Assembly (NCBI RefSeq): GCF_032854445.1
Contig: NC_088306.1
Span: 25,825,764-25,889,763 of the forward strand
From: Liolophura sinensis
Lineage: Eukaryota > Mollusca > Polyplacophora > Chitonida > Chitonidae
Direction of reading: 5' to 3'
Length of the DNA stretch: 64,000 nucleotides
Below the pieces are notes generated by a model. It ran no database searches, was not told where the DNA came from, and saw nothing but the letters and a program-made list of their open reading frames with translations. Below are positions 52,901 through 64,000 of the stretch, piece after piece. Numbering within the stretch: position 1 is the first letter of the stretch; every line of letters starts with the position of its first letter. A program made the position numbers and the translations under genes.

Positions 52901-55900
52901 CAACATTCTGTTTACAGGGCATGAAATTCTTAAAGAGAATATTAGGTAGGATACAATTTTTACGGCTCATCACCTAGCCCAAAGTTGAAAAAAAATCCAA
53001 AGATGGCAGACGTTGATTTGAGTTGTTCGATTCAAAAGTGTAAACAGCTTGATTACTGTTGAAAGATGGTTTACCAATGCTGGCTTTGACATATTACATT
53101 TTCGGGCGTTTTAGGGAATAAGTGGATAGCAGAAATAAGGTAGGGTTCGAACAATTTATTTTTGTGAATTTGTCTGCGTGGAAGTCTGAGCGTTACGGTA
53201 GGAAGGTCCAGCTTAGCTTTGGGCTAGTTAGCACAGCGTATACTCCAGATATACCTGGGCACCAGCAACACACTATGCATATAATCAATCTAACTAGCTG
53301 AAAATTGTGACAAGCAATATGTTTTAAGTTATCCGGATTTCAATATCTAACTAAAACTTGTAGTTACAAATGTACTCTGTTTGCTGTCTCAGTTGTTAGT
53401 AGAAAAACGTCACAAAGGTTCTTTGAGCCATTTTCCCTGAACAAGGCCTCACTTTTCTTCAAACCAACTCTGTTAACAAAACAATTCAGTTACTGATTAA
53501 TATTCAGTTAGTCGCCTTCATACATCTCAAAACTTACTCAACTTTGTATGTTTGCAGTGTTACCTACTCTTCAACAGAAAGAGTGCATATATTTTATTTA
53601 ATTGTACTATCTAATGTAATGTCTTGTGAAATATTTAATCTCCTCATGGAACATATTTTTTTTGCCGTTGTATAGCAATACTTCTCAATGACTTTTGCTA
53701 TTTTTTGTTCTAAATTTAGTTTCTTGGCAGTCATTTTGAAATTTGAAGGCCAAGACTTCTATTCTACAATTCATAACTGTTCATCTGGAAAAATACATAT
53801 GATTAGACATTAATTTCATGAAAATCGGATATTGTTAACCGTGTTAGTGAATTTAACTCGAAGTCAAGTGCTTTGAGGTTTTTTTTTGGCCATAACGCCT
53901 TCAGTCATGGTTGGATGTATAACGTGGTGTATATTTTTGGATTCCTCATGACAAGACGAATAATTTGATATACATGTTGACACAATTAGAAAATTTTTTA
54001 ATTTTGACCCCTATTTGACCTTTATTGACCCAAAATACCTGGGAAATTTTGAGCGGCAAACGAAGTCAAAAACGTACAGTGTCCAGCAGGGAACTCCAAA
54101 ATGCTTTCAAACCTTTGTTTCCACGATTTGGTCAAGGAATCTACAGCCTGGTCCTCTACTATGTAGCACGTTCCGGCTGAAGAATTTCCACACCGCAGGA
54201 GTTGTTCTGTGTATCGGCAGTTTTGAGGTTATATACGATCACACAGCATTGCATATCAAAACATTGTCGGTTGGATAATTTCGCCAAAGATAGATGTGCT
54301 GAGGAATTTCACTGGGTGACATAGCCAATACTATAACCTGTAACTGGACTGACGTAGATACGGTATAGAAAACAACCAAGGGATAGATTGCGCGAAGCCA
54401 AATAGAATCGTTGGCACTGTATGTGGAGATGGTATAGCATCAATTAAGAAGGCCTAATTTGTCTCGCCGATCCTAAAATTTTACCAAATTTCTTTGATAT
54501 GAAAAGATTCTGAAGTGGGTTGTATATTGGCTGTGTCTTTACTAGACGTGTTTTTATTTCGTGACTACCCATCCGCTGAATATTTCTGAAGCAAATTAGA
54601 GGGATTTAGCAAATCTTGCAAGATGAGATGGAGAAAGCCCCGACTCGCTGCCACAGGCTCTTCACGAATTAGGTTGCTTACACGCTCAAATTCAACCCTC
54701 CGTCTAAGCCAGGAAGTCAAGTACCTAGCTACCGAAGGTCGGCGGTTTACTTCGGGCACTCCGCTTTCCACCATCTATAAACCTGACCGCTGTCACATAT
54801 AAGCGAAAACTCTTTGGTAAATCACTAAACATCAATCATGCAAATAAATAAATGAAGGAACGGATTGTGCGTTACACTGAAGATATGTCATTTTAATTCC
54901 AGGTTCATAGAGTAGACATATTCAACCCACAGGATTTGGCGCCACATTTTAAAGGATGCGACGCAGTCTTGTCTGGCCTGGGTCAACGAGGATTGCTCCT
55001 CCCATTTACCAAGACCACGTTTTATGAGGACAGCGTTAAATCCATAGTGACCGGCATGAGGGAGGCCAACATCACGCGGTTCCTCTGCATTACGTCATGG
55101 TGTACAGAGTGTGAGAAAGTGGCACCCTCCTTACAGTGCATGCGCCACTCTCTAGGCTCTCTTTACATCATACATATATTCTCTTTATCTTAAGTACGTA
55201 CACGAAATGATTCCATTGGACATTTAATGCAATTTTATTGTAAATTGTTGAGTATACATCCGCACAGTGAGGATAAATCTTAAGTGATGTAAGGCGAGCA
55301 TAGAGAGCGGCACATTCGCTGTAAGAAGTGTGAAATTTTGGTTCTATAACTCCCTTAAAATCTCTTAATGGCTCACGTTCCTTGGCGTGAAGTGCACAGT
55401 CTTATGACGGAATAGTCTAAGAGTTCCCTGAAGACCAACAGCAAGATATATACCGTCTGTGAAATCTGATTTCTCGGAACGCTGATATGCGCTCAGGCGT
55501 TTCCCTGATTACCAGCTGGTGGGTAAGCAAAATTAAACCAAAAATCATGGTAAAAACAGAAAATCAGTATGAGTTTACTTGGTTCATCGTTCTAAATAGC
55601 CAAGGTATTAATGGTGCATTTGAAACATTTAAACGGTGTCACTACTAAATTGTGCACTTGATTAGGTCTAACGCGAGAGAGACGAGGATCTACGAGGCTA
55701 TGTCTCTTTGAATTTATGGAAATGATTTGTCTTCATTAAGATAACAAGTTATACTGACACTATCTAATATCAGCTGTTCACACTATATTTTCCTCTTAAG
55801 TGACTTGATCGTTAATATTTTTCGTTGGTGCATTTGTTGCAAAATGTGGTATGATATTAATTATTTTGAAGGAAAAGAGAAAACTTTTCAAATGAAAGAC

Positions 55901-56896
55901 AAATTAACATTTTTCAATAAAGCATTTTTCCAACTAAGTAATATACTTTTAAAATATCGCATTCATTGGCGTTTGTTGCGACCTAGTGGGTATCAGAGCG
56001 GTCAAATCCGTATTTTAAGCTTGAAATAATTCGTTTCAATGTTCATTTGGCGGATGCATTCAAAGCTCTACATGTGTCTGCATTTTGAATGTAACAGTTT
56101 GTGTGCGTGTTCCGTGGCAAAAATCTGACATGACGTCACTGGACACAAAATGTCCGCCATAGGAGCGAATGTTTCAAATTAATTATACTCGTTTGGAAAA
56201 ATGAATCGGTATGAAAAATAAATCGAATTATTTTGCTGAACACTTTTTCACACTGGTCTTTCATCTGACATATGATTCGTGTTAATTAGTGTCTTCGTCA
56301 CCTTTAACGAGGACTCTTTTCATTGGGTTTCATCAGATGGCCCTGACAATCCGAAGATTATGGAGTGGATTGTAAAACCGCTTTTCATTGGTCGTCATTT
56401 GACAAGCATGGCGGTTATGGAAAATTACTTGTTCAACGAATGTCCAGACATTAACTACACCATTGTGCGGCCACCACAACTGACTAACGGACCGTCTGTG
56501 GGTAAGTGCCATTTTGAGCACTGCACAGGCTCAGAATTTAAAAAATCTGGAGACGGCCATTTTATCCTTCGTGAAAAAGACGGTTTTTTGATATTTTAAG
56601 CAGTATAGCTTAACATCAAACCGCAAGTACAGAAATAATAATAGGCCTACCGTATTATTTTTTTACAGAAACTGCGCTGTCTAAGTGATTCTATAGAATG
56701 TATTCTATCATTATAAAATAATACTGTGTCATATTTCTGTGAATCGACTGTTACAGGCACAGAGATGCATACAGCCCAGGGCCAGTTTGTTCCTAAGAGA
56801 TCGCCCATGATTACCCGGGCCGATGTTGCAAAGTTCATGTTGAATTGCTTAACGACTGATCAGTGGGATCGTAAAGCGGTATCAATTGCTCCATAA
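49861..56896 (+). CDS. NAD(P)-binding reductase, BLVRB/flavin reductase-like, paralog 1, complete
   Basis: Exons 49861-49998, 54903-55110, 56337-56501 and 56757-56896 join in phase to 651 nt, encoding 216 residues plus the stop. The N-terminus MKLAVLGATGPSGQELV holds the Rossmann GxxGxxG-type loop (GATGPSG, residues 7-13). The second strand ends IALVRS, where the arginine suits NADP binding. Later landmarks are KGCDAVLSGLG, TRFLCITSWCTE, NYTIVRPPQLTNG and the C-terminal DVAKFMLNCLTTDQWD, close to HFMLRCLTTDEYD of BLVRB. The family is cytosolic and reduces flavins and biliverdin-like tetrapyrroles with NADPH; the substrate here is unknown. I chose the ATG at 49861 because the same frame upstream has no ATG. 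A tandem paralog follows at 60.1 kb. Confidence 0.9.
50418..50632 (+). mobile_element. SINE family A, near full-length
   Basis: GGTCCTCCGTGGCTGAGGTG and GATAGCGTGCCAGC form the head, followed by TGGTCGTACGCGGGTAGTAC and the tail GGCGTAAAACACCA. The B-box part of the head is deleted. It is in reductase intron 1. Confidence 0.88.
51066..51137 (-). tRNA. tRNA-Thr (CGT), intronless
   Basis: Reads in reverse as a 72-nt cloverleaf. It has a 7-bp acceptor stem GCCTCTA/TGGAGGC, D stem GCTC/GAGC, anticodon stem CTGGT/ACCAG with loop CTCGTAA (anticodon CGT, plus-strand 51103-51105), and T stem GCGAG/CTCGC with loop TTCGAAC. The A box TAGCTCAGTGG and the B box core GTTCGAACC are intact. A T5 run lies about 12 nt past the 3' end and suits Pol III termination. 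It lies antisense in intron 1 of the reductase gene. Confidence 0.93.
51671..52237. mobile_element. Element with ~100-bp inverted ends (TGACGTCA-containing)
   Basis: Left arm 51671-51770 (AAACACTTTTCTAATTTAG.. GGGTGACGTCAG) is inverted at 52137-52237 (GACGTCACCCGAAGCAATG.. GGAAAAGTGTTCTAACTGG). A single third copy of the arm is at about 58715-58800. No protein is evident. Confidence 0.75.
52751..52802 (-). pseudogene. Truncated tRNA-Thr (TGT) pseudogene
   Basis: The 5' half matches the functional tRNA at 51066-51137, with anticodon loop CTTGTAA. The A box is damaged (TATTTCAGTGG), and the T arm and 3' acceptor strand are missing after GTCGCGAG. It is likely a decayed local duplicate. Confidence 0.85.
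54903..55110 (+). CDS. Reductase paralog 1, exon 2
   Basis: 208 nt encoding VHRVDIFNPQDLAPHFKGCD and TTFYEDSVKSIVTGMREANI. It is followed by GTGAGA. Paralog 2 has an exon of identical length and phase. Confidence 0.93.
56337..56501 (+). CDS. Reductase paralog 1, exon 3
   Basis: 165 nt encoding GPDNPKIMEWIVKPLFIGRH and NYTIVRPPQLTNGPSV. It is bounded by ttcatcag and GTAAGT. Confidence 0.9.
56757..56896 (+). CDS. Reductase paralog 1, exon 4 with stop
   Basis: 140 nt encoding GTEMHTAQGQFVPKRSPMIT, then RADVAKFMLNCLTTDQWD, ending at TAA. Confidence 0.92.
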
Positions 56897-59800
56897 CTCA
56901 GTCCGAATATATCCCCATTACTCAGGGCTGCCCATGATTAAATGTAATCCGTGACTCATATTAAGTGCAGTTGAAAACCGAATGTGTTTCAGGACTCACA
57001 GTCTTATATTGAATGTAATCCGTGACTCAGATTAAGTGCAGTTCAAAACTGAATGTGTTTCAGGACTCACAGTCTTATATTGAATGTAATCCGTGACTCA
57101 GGGAGAATTCAAGTAGCCTAAGCAACGGATGTATTGTTTCAGCTCACGATTAAATGATTCATTTTGATTACAGTGAACGAAAAGTTTGCCACTGTACATA
57201 CATAGAAAAACTGATTTAGGACACATTTGTGTAAAAAAATGTGTAAACAATTCTATAAAGTTTTGAAAGCCTAGAAGATGAAGTTATGCACTTTGGATAG
57301 CCTATGACACTGACAGACGATTCACTCTGAGTAGCCATGTTGTAGAAGCACTTATGAACTCGGCCAATCACTAGCGATGAAAGCGTCACGTCCAAGAACC
57401 TATTAGCTTTCGACTGTCAGTGTGGTTTCTTATAGTGGATAGACAGATATCGATGAAATAAATTGGATTTTGCGGTTAGCTTAAGTGTAGAGATGATGTA
57501 TTTTGAACCACACCTCTATGAGCAGGGAACTGAGAACGGCTGCCCATGTCACTATGCGCATATGTTGGGCAGGAGATTGCGGTAACTTGTCAGGGTGAGC
57601 TGGAAAGAAAACCGCCTCGGGAGAGTCATTACCTGGAGGAAAATATTGTGACTTTGCATTATTTTTCCTTAGCAAAGTCAGATTTATTACGAAAATATCT
57701 GCTCAAAATCTAAATGAAAGAGTCTGTTATCAATCAGAAGGCCCTGCTGTGTTGGGTAGATTCCCTGAAGTCGGCACCTAGACGAATTGCTTACACCCAT
57801 GCAGGACGAGGACGAGAAGGGCACTAAAACACGACGCTTGTGTCCACGAACATCGCCCTCACCAAGCGCCAAAATAAAAGAAACATCGCCCTTTGAACAC
57901 GGAACTGTGCTGATTCTTCCTTGGCTGGGTATCAGACGTGATTGTTTGTATTTTCTCATTGTTACATTGTTTAATACCGATCGTAGGTTAGATCTCCAAG
58001 GTTTTGTGACGTCACTCTAGATAGCTACAACATAGCAAAATGGTGTCACCAAATGAGTGGATACGTGCTGACGATTATTTGCCATTTACTTTGTTGATAA
58101 ACGGTGTAGAATTTTTTAAAGTATTTTTAGAACATTTCTGGAATACTACTTTATTAATTAATTCAGCTTTAGTAGCTGATTTAATGTTCACTTTAAAGGT
58201 TATTGGGAAGAAGTGTCACGATTAATCAGTATATGATTTGTTTTGTATTTGTATAATTTATCATGCAACTTTTATAGTTTTATATTATATTTTAGGCCAG
58301 AATTCATGGAAATTTCACCATCAACGACCATTGCTCACAGAGCTAGAAAACTGCGAAATCAGCAATACTGTCATTGTAATGACTTAAAACTCCTCAAAAA
58401 TCTGTTGTATGACTGATGCTAAAATTTATTCTTTTGCTGCAGCAGATAATTCAGCAATTGGAGCAGATTATTTTGTTAAAAATAACACACATTATTAATT
58501 CAACATAGATTGCATAAAACTGACAAGATACTATATTCAATTTGGGACAGTTTTATAGTATAACAGCAGAATGCATCCTAAAGTCTACTTCTTTTAGAGA
58601 GTTGCCTATATTCAGCTATTCATACTCACTAACAAAATTGCCTTTAGTTAGTGACACGTAACAACACAAGCTCTAGACATTGATGCGTTGGAAGTTCACA
58701 TTATTACAAGGGAAATGAAGTTAGAACACTTTTTGTAATTCATAAGCTCGGTTTTGACGGCAAAAACCCATTGCCTCAGGTGACGTCATAATTAAGCATC
58801 TGATTAATGTTCCAGGGTAGATATACTTGTCAAATATCCAAAAATATTTATATTTTACCGGTGATCATAAATAATTGATTAAAATTTAACTCTAGATTTG
58901 TGTCTCATTATGGGCTAAGTTAACATTATCCAAGCCTCAACGACACATGCAATAACAACAGCATAATTCGCATAAATACTGTTACAGTCGAAATTTGATG
59001 GATTGAAAGAATTGTGTATTAAAACTATTAAATGCAATATACAGGATTAGTTTCGAACCCTACGTTTTTCCACCCATAGAAAAGTAGCCTCCAACTGTTT
59101 TCATAAGAATTTATATTGTACTGAATAAGAATGAATGCAATATTTTTGATTGAATTGGTTTTTGATTGTGGTTTTATTTATTAATGGATTGATTGACGTG
59201 TTGCCATGTTATACAACTACACTGGCATTAAGCATAAGCCCAGGTAAATAACACTTAATTCACCAAATACTGGTGTAGCAATGGAAGAGTTTGTGTTTTG
59301 CTGATGTCACTGATAATGTTCATAGCGTATTTGATATGTAGCAGAATTTCTGTAGATTGTATTCCCTGCAATACTGAACAGTTATTATTCCTAATAGCTA
59401 ACTTCCCCCTTCAGGTATTGTAATGTGCTATTAAAATGAATGGAACTTTTTATGTAATTATGTAAAGTTTTTGTAAAATCGAGATGTTACGTATATTGAT
59501 CGGGATTTGTTCCACATGCAGTTTCATATATACATGAATATCTGTATATTGAAAAAGAATGATACGGAAGTAAAGGTGCAAAGATTTGTTTTTGATTCAG
59601 GACTTTAAGTATCAACTCACTACTGGTGTGATTCGAAGGATCCATTCTTATAAATGATTGGTAGATTAAAGTTCATTTGATATTACTTTCTTTGTGTTTA
59701 TCATCAGTTTGGTGTACATGGAAAATTTTAAACGATGGTCAGTCCTTCAGTCAGTTTGGAAGTTTGGGTATTTACAATACGGAAACATTGTAAAGATTGT

Positions 59801-60093
59801 AAATGTAAATTTTTATATTTTGAAAACACCACAAAAAGAGAGGGATATATTGAAACTATATTACATCACAAAAGAAACACTACTTGCACTTTGCATATAT
59901 TTTGATCAACATTATCGAAATTATGTCATCTTACTTGCTGAGTGAACTACAAACTTATTTTAGGTTAACATTGCTAATTAAGTACGCAAAGAGCGCCTGT
60001 CATGAAAGGGGAGATAACTGATATTAACGGCAAATAGGGAAACCCCGCCCTTCGGCGCAACATTGGAAGTCCAGTTAGCCTAGTTAGTTGATC
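56897..60093. other. Intergenic region between the two reductase paralogs
   Basis: Contains the 71-bp tandem repeat, a partial copy of the 49.4-kb MITE, one arm copy of the 51.7-kb element near 58.7 kb and AT-rich sequence. I see no third reductase copy or decayed exon here. Confidence 0.65.
56940..57100 (+). repeat. 71-bp tandem repeat, about 2.3 copies
   Basis: AATGTAATCCGTGACTCA recurs at 56940, 57012 and 57083 with GTGTTTCAGGACTCACAGTC between. It starts 44 bp after the stop of the first reductase gene and so may lie in its 3' UTR. Confidence 0.9.
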
Positions 60094-60234
60094 ATGGCGA
60101 TGAAGCTAGCTGTGTTTGGGGCCACTGGCCCGACCGGTCAGCAACTGGTCAAGGAGGCGTTAGCCAGGGGTCATCAAGTGGTAGCCCTTGTCCGAACTCC
60201 AGAGAAGATAACGGAAAAGCATGATAAGTTAACG
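60094..60234 (+). CDS. Reductase paralog 2, exon 1
   Basis: 47 codons from ATG at 60094 (a second in-frame ATG is at 60100, the equivalent of the paralog 1 start). It ends in phase 0 before GTATGT. Confidence 0.9.
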
Positions 60235-63200
60235 GTATGTATAAATATGAACAACTTTTGGCCAATACGTACATTGGACTACAAACCGTACCACTCTAGC
60301 TCGATTTGCCTGTTCTTACAGTATACGCGTAAGCTGCGTTCTTACGGCAAAGTCAGTCTGTGATCCTCAGTCTTCAGTTCTGCTTAACCCATTGTATATA
60401 TAGAGACGTCTAGTTAGCTGGTGAAGTTAAAGATATATATTTAGCCAATGTATTAAAGACATGTATTCATGAAATGAATCGACTGGCTTCAGGCCTGTAG
60501 CCATGTATACCAACCCATATGCTAATGATACAGCAGGTCATATATGTGTGTGCATATGCAGCTGACCTCGGTAAATGTACATGCATTAAGGGCCGACCTA
60601 GACTGTGCAGTTTGATCAGTGCAACAGCTGTTGTGTTTTTGTGGATAAACAGCATGACGTGTATATGCATCCATAATATTAACTTGATTGTACGCGTACA
60701 GCGCAAAGCAGATCGCTGGCAAATCTAGGTCATTCTGTGTCACGGGAGAATGACCGGGCGAGAAAAGAAGGGCTTTAAAACGTTGTAGTCTGGCAAAGTG
60801 CAATGCTATAATTACTTCGCGATCAATAAGTATATGGACATACCGCCGTGGAATTAACATAGAGAGATCATTCGATGTAATATTAGATCACATCGCATGA
60901 TACTGACACACACGCGCACAAGCGCGCGCGCATACACGCAACATCTTGAGATACATATCTATACTGAATTAAACAGATTATACCGGAGAGTCTTAGACAA
61001 AAAACCATCAGCGCAAATCCAGCCGAATTTTCGGTATTATTTTAAAATAACCCAAGTAATTAACTTTCACAAAATATCAGAATCGTACATGAAACTCAGG
61101 ATACGGTTCAAAATCTGTAATAAAGTTCCTAAAATTTATGATTTGCTTCATGATTTTTCAAATCTTAGAATCATTTGAGCTCTATAAATAATACAGGTAT
61201 GAGTCTGATATTATCTGAAAGACAATAATTTTAGTTATCCTTGGTAAGTACAGAAGATTTGCTTTGACTGACATTTTGCCAGAAATCGGGGTGGCCTAGC
61301 CTATTTAATTCGGATTAGTCGGTGTATGGCCTTTATTTTATTTATTTATTTATTTGATTGGTGTTAGAATATTAATTTTACTTTTATGACCTGGATGTGA
61401 GTTTTATAGGAAAACCGTAGAATACCTGGACATCTGACAAATCTCACAGGTATACTGCTTAGTTTAAAACTTCACCTGAACCAACGGGAGTCGGATTCGA
61501 ACTCGCGACCACTTTGGCCAACTGCTGGTGGATATGAGGCAGAATTTGAGATTTATAAAATCCAGTCAAGTATTAAGAGATGAGCTGAAAAAGCCACCTG
61601 GGGCTAATGTATATGATACATTGCCAGGTATATGGATCGACCTGTTTCGAAAAATAAACGACTGTAAAGTTTGTTGTTTCTTCCTTTTTTTAAAATTTCC
61701 AAACCGAACCACCTGTGATACATGAATGTCTGTGACAGCTGTTGGCACGAGTGTAAATAGCTCTTGAGTTTTACCTCGTTTTTTCTGGCAGCCCATCGGT
61801 TCATGGCAGTTTAGCTTGCACGAACCATCCAGCTTCGGGTGGGTCCATATATAGCCTATTTAGTCGTTATTATTTATTTATTTATTTATTCTATATACTT
61901 AGGGGGCCGCAGTGGTTAGCATGCCAGCTCGCCGCAATGACCGAGGAGCCTCTCTCCAACGCGGTCGCTGTGAGTTCAAATCCAGCTCATGCTGGCTTCC
62001 TCTCTAACCTTGCGTAGGGATGATCGTGGATTTATAGTGTTTTATTCTAACTTTTCATGTCCCTTACACGCCCCCTTTCACCATGGTTGAAGCAAAATTG
62101 GGTAGCAAAATGCAGCGAAGTTAATTGCAATTAATTAGATTGGTCACTGGTCTACAATTATTCAAAATACTCTGTTGGCATCACATTTAACATACACATT
62201 GAACACATTAAAACAGTAATAGGAACCAGTTTAAAACATGAGATTCCACTGCCGGTTAAAGATTAAATTACAATAATTAACAAGAAAGCAACCTGATAAC
62301 GCTAATCTCCGCCACAGCTTTATGTACATTTTCACGCACTATAGATAAAGAGACAATAGTCTGCACATGTGTCCATCTCGAAGTTGTGGAAAATCGCTTA
62401 TAAATCTCTGGATTTAGATCCACGTCCGGATCAACATCAAGATTTATTGGTTTTCCAAGCTGTCCACTAAATTTCATCCAAATCCCTGCATAACCTTTCT
62501 TAATCTGACAGAGGTGATAATACGCAGGTTTCGAGATATGACGTCACGACAACAGAGCGACGTCCCTTTGTTATATAACGTCCTCGCTTTACGGCACAGT
62601 AGGGCCAATCTGGTAATTTTAACATGGGGTCGTATATAGAATATAGAGTACTAATTAAAAAGTATTAGGGTGATCTTCTGAATCATGTTTTTGGATGGAT
62701 TTGGGTTCCCAATATTGCAAAAGTAGTGATGTTATCCCGGTACTTTGATCTAAACACGATCAGTGCCATGTTATAAGATAGGCAGTTAGCCCTACCGTGC
62801 CGTAATACGACGTCACTCTGTTGTCGTAATGACGTAACTCGAAAACTGCGTATTGAAAAAGATGAAGTAAGTAACTATATACATGGACTCAGATTGAAAT
62901 GAAAAATTGGACCTTAAATGATGCTGGAAGTAAAGTTGAAAGGAATAAAACAGAGAGTGTGCTTTTAAGGAAAATAAAAGATGCCCCCCCCCAAAAAAAA
63001 TCATTTTTGAGGCATACTTTATATTTCGCATTTTATGGATTTTTTCGCAAATATTCGGAAATGACGTCATCAAAGAACATACTGGGAACACGGGACCAGC
63101 TTAGCGCACCAAATTTAGGCTCTCCCACTCCTACTAAGCTGTTTTGACAGTTATCATTGTTAACGTCACCGCAGCAGGCTACTTAATTTCCGGAGTGACC

Positions 63201-63575
63201 ACTGGGGCTTCAGAAACTTGTACTTTAAAGTCATTTTTACGCTCCAAGAAGAAAATGGAAAAGTCTGTACTTCTACATTTTAGGCAACATCAATAAACTT
63301 TGCGGTAAGAAATAAAAACCAAACGTTTCATGTTTCCTTTAAGGGCTGATTTTTTCATGTTTTCCAGGTTGAGAGGGTGGACATCTTCAAACCGGAAGAT
63401 CTAGTGCCACATCTGAAAGGTTGTGATGCGGTCTTGTCGGCTTTAGGTTACCATAAAGGCATCAATGTCTTTAAAACAGTCACGCTGTACGAGGACTCCA
63501 TGAAATCGATTACAGAGGCGATGAAAGAAGCCGGGGTCAAAAGGGTCGTGTGTGTGACATCGTGGTGCACAGAAA
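60094..63575 (+). CDS. NAD(P)-binding reductase, BLVRB/flavin reductase-like, paralog 2, 3' partial
   Basis: Exons 60094-60234 and 63368-63575 are inside the window and the remaining two are expected beyond the right edge. The start MAMKLAVFGATGPTGQQLV has the same Rossmann loop (GATGPTG, residues 9-15) and VALVRT as paralog 1. Exon 2 is 208 nt in the same phase and encodes VERVDIFKPEDLVPHLKGCD and VKRVVCVTSWCTE. The two copies share gene structure and head-to-tail order, so they arose by tandem duplication. Their divergence (for instance GLGQRGLLLPFTK against ALGYHKGINVFKT) shows it is not recent. The substrate is not known. Confidence 0.88.
60235..63367. other. Intron 1 of reductase paralog 2
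   Basis: Non-coding. It holds a CA/CG-rich microsatellite near 60905-60940, a reversed SINE A tail near 61337-61368, and a SINE A 5' part at 61900-62035. No other gene is supported. Confidence 0.7.
61900..62035 (+). mobile_element. SINE family A, 5' part only
   Basis: GGGGGCCGCAGTGGTTAGCA and GTGAGTTCAAATCCAGC (A and B boxes) continue to CATGCTGGCTTCCTCTCT and then diverge. It is one of the few copies truncated at the 3' side. Confidence 0.85.
63368..63575 (+). CDS. Reductase paralog 2, exon 2
   Basis: 208 nt from the acceptor ttttccag to the donor GTCAGT. It encodes KGCDAVLSALGYHKGINVFK and YEDSMKSITEAMKEAGVKR. Confidence 0.92.
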
Positions 63576-63679
63576 GTCAGTGATAGTGTCTATATACAGA
63601 TTTGTGAATCTTAACCTCTATTTCGTCGCCAGGGAGAGTTTACCATTCATTAGCTAGGTCACACGTGATAAAGGTCCAA

Positions 63680-64000
63680 TCCCAGTGGTTTGAGGCGATT
63701 GCTAGGACTCACAAGGCGCGGGTTAAAAACCGGCTTTGGACAGGGAATTCGTAGATGCTCACGCTGTAACTAGTATGTGTGAGGCCTTGGTGACAATAAG
63801 ACCACGTCCCTTGATACGATGTGCACATCAGTGAATCGCATATGGGAAAGTTCGTCAGCAACTTCCAAAAGTCGATGGTTTATCACGGGTATTCCGGTTG
63901 ACAATAAGCACTGAGTGTTCGATGCCCTCTTGTGTGGTCTTGCATGAAGATCTTAATCGCTCCGAGTTGGTCGGTTTCCTATAAACCTAGCAGTCGTGGT
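63680..64000 (+). mobile_element. SINE family C, runs to the window edge
   Basis: The head CCCAGTGGTTTGAGGCGATT and B-box-like GCGGGTTAAAAACC are followed by TTGGACAGGGAATTCGTAG, GCATATGGGAAAGTTCGTCA and CTTGTGTGGTCTTGCATGAA. It shares its body with the copies at 29.2, 29.6 and 38.4 kb. Confidence 0.7.

Noticed and set aside
54015-54278. 87-codon forward frame in reductase intron 1
   Set aside because: It lies in an AT-rich repeat-like region with no homology that I recognise.
57787-58020. 77-codon frame rich in charged residues after the first reductase gene
   Set aside because: No splice sites, start context or homology supports it.
61484-61520. tRNA-like GGATTCGAACTCGCGACC, seen as a possible tRNA 3' half
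   Set aside because: The T stem does not pair and no anticodon or D arm is found, so it is at most a SINE or tRNA remnant.
62277-62477. Reverse frame with PINLDVDPDVDLNPEIY
   Set aside because: The acidic stretch looks protein-like, but no flanking exons or conserved domain could be identified.

Overview
The window is eukaryotic, from an animal genome. The genes are split by introns with GT..AG borders, there are tRNA-derived SINEs throughout, and the encoded proteins resemble metazoan families. The dense SINE content, the very frequent TACATGTA-type words and the gene content suggest a lophotrochozoan, most likely a mollusc or a close relative. The species cannot be fixed from sequence alone.

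Layout. (1) 1-18.8 kb, + strand: the last 16 coding exons of INTS4, a HEAT-repeat subunit of the Integrator complex. The reading frame is intact over 785 codons and the 5' exons lie off the left edge. (2) 18.8-21.9 kb: a short convergent intergenic stretch with repeats. (3) 21.9-46.6 kb, - strand: the complete CFAP300 (C11orf70) gene, a factor for ciliary dynein arm assembly, with 7 exons and 262 residues. Its last intron is 17.7 kb long and holds, on the opposite strand, an apparently intronless coding region for a 341-residue four-pass membrane protein (33.3-34.4 kb). (4) 46.6-49.8 kb: the CFAP300 upstream region, with a candidate RFX X-box, and a foldback MITE. (5) 49.9-64 kb, + strand: two tandem paralogs of a small NAD(P)-binding reductase of the BLVRB/flavin reductase type. 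The first is complete (4 exons, 216 residues) and the second runs off the right edge after exon 2. Intron 1 of the first holds an antisense tRNA-Thr(CGT) gene and a decayed tRNA copy.

The most unusual signal is in INTS4. Two introns each contain a tandem array whose monomer is a copy of the 3' end of the preceding exon plus its 5' splice site. The first (about 4.80-6.42 kb, 115-bp unit with 82-bp variants) starts in the exon itself. The second (about 9.9-12.9 kb, 86-bp unit) carries 32 copies of CAG followed by GTGAGT or GTAAGT, while the real exon has the weaker CAG/GTTAGT. A nested pair of transposable elements has split its first monomer from the rest. Integrator makes the 3' ends of U1 snRNA, the RNA that recognises these sites, so a decoy or feedback role is a testable idea, though only an inference. 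The rest of the non-coding sequence is a mosaic of three SINE families, foldback MITEs, minisatellites and old repeats.
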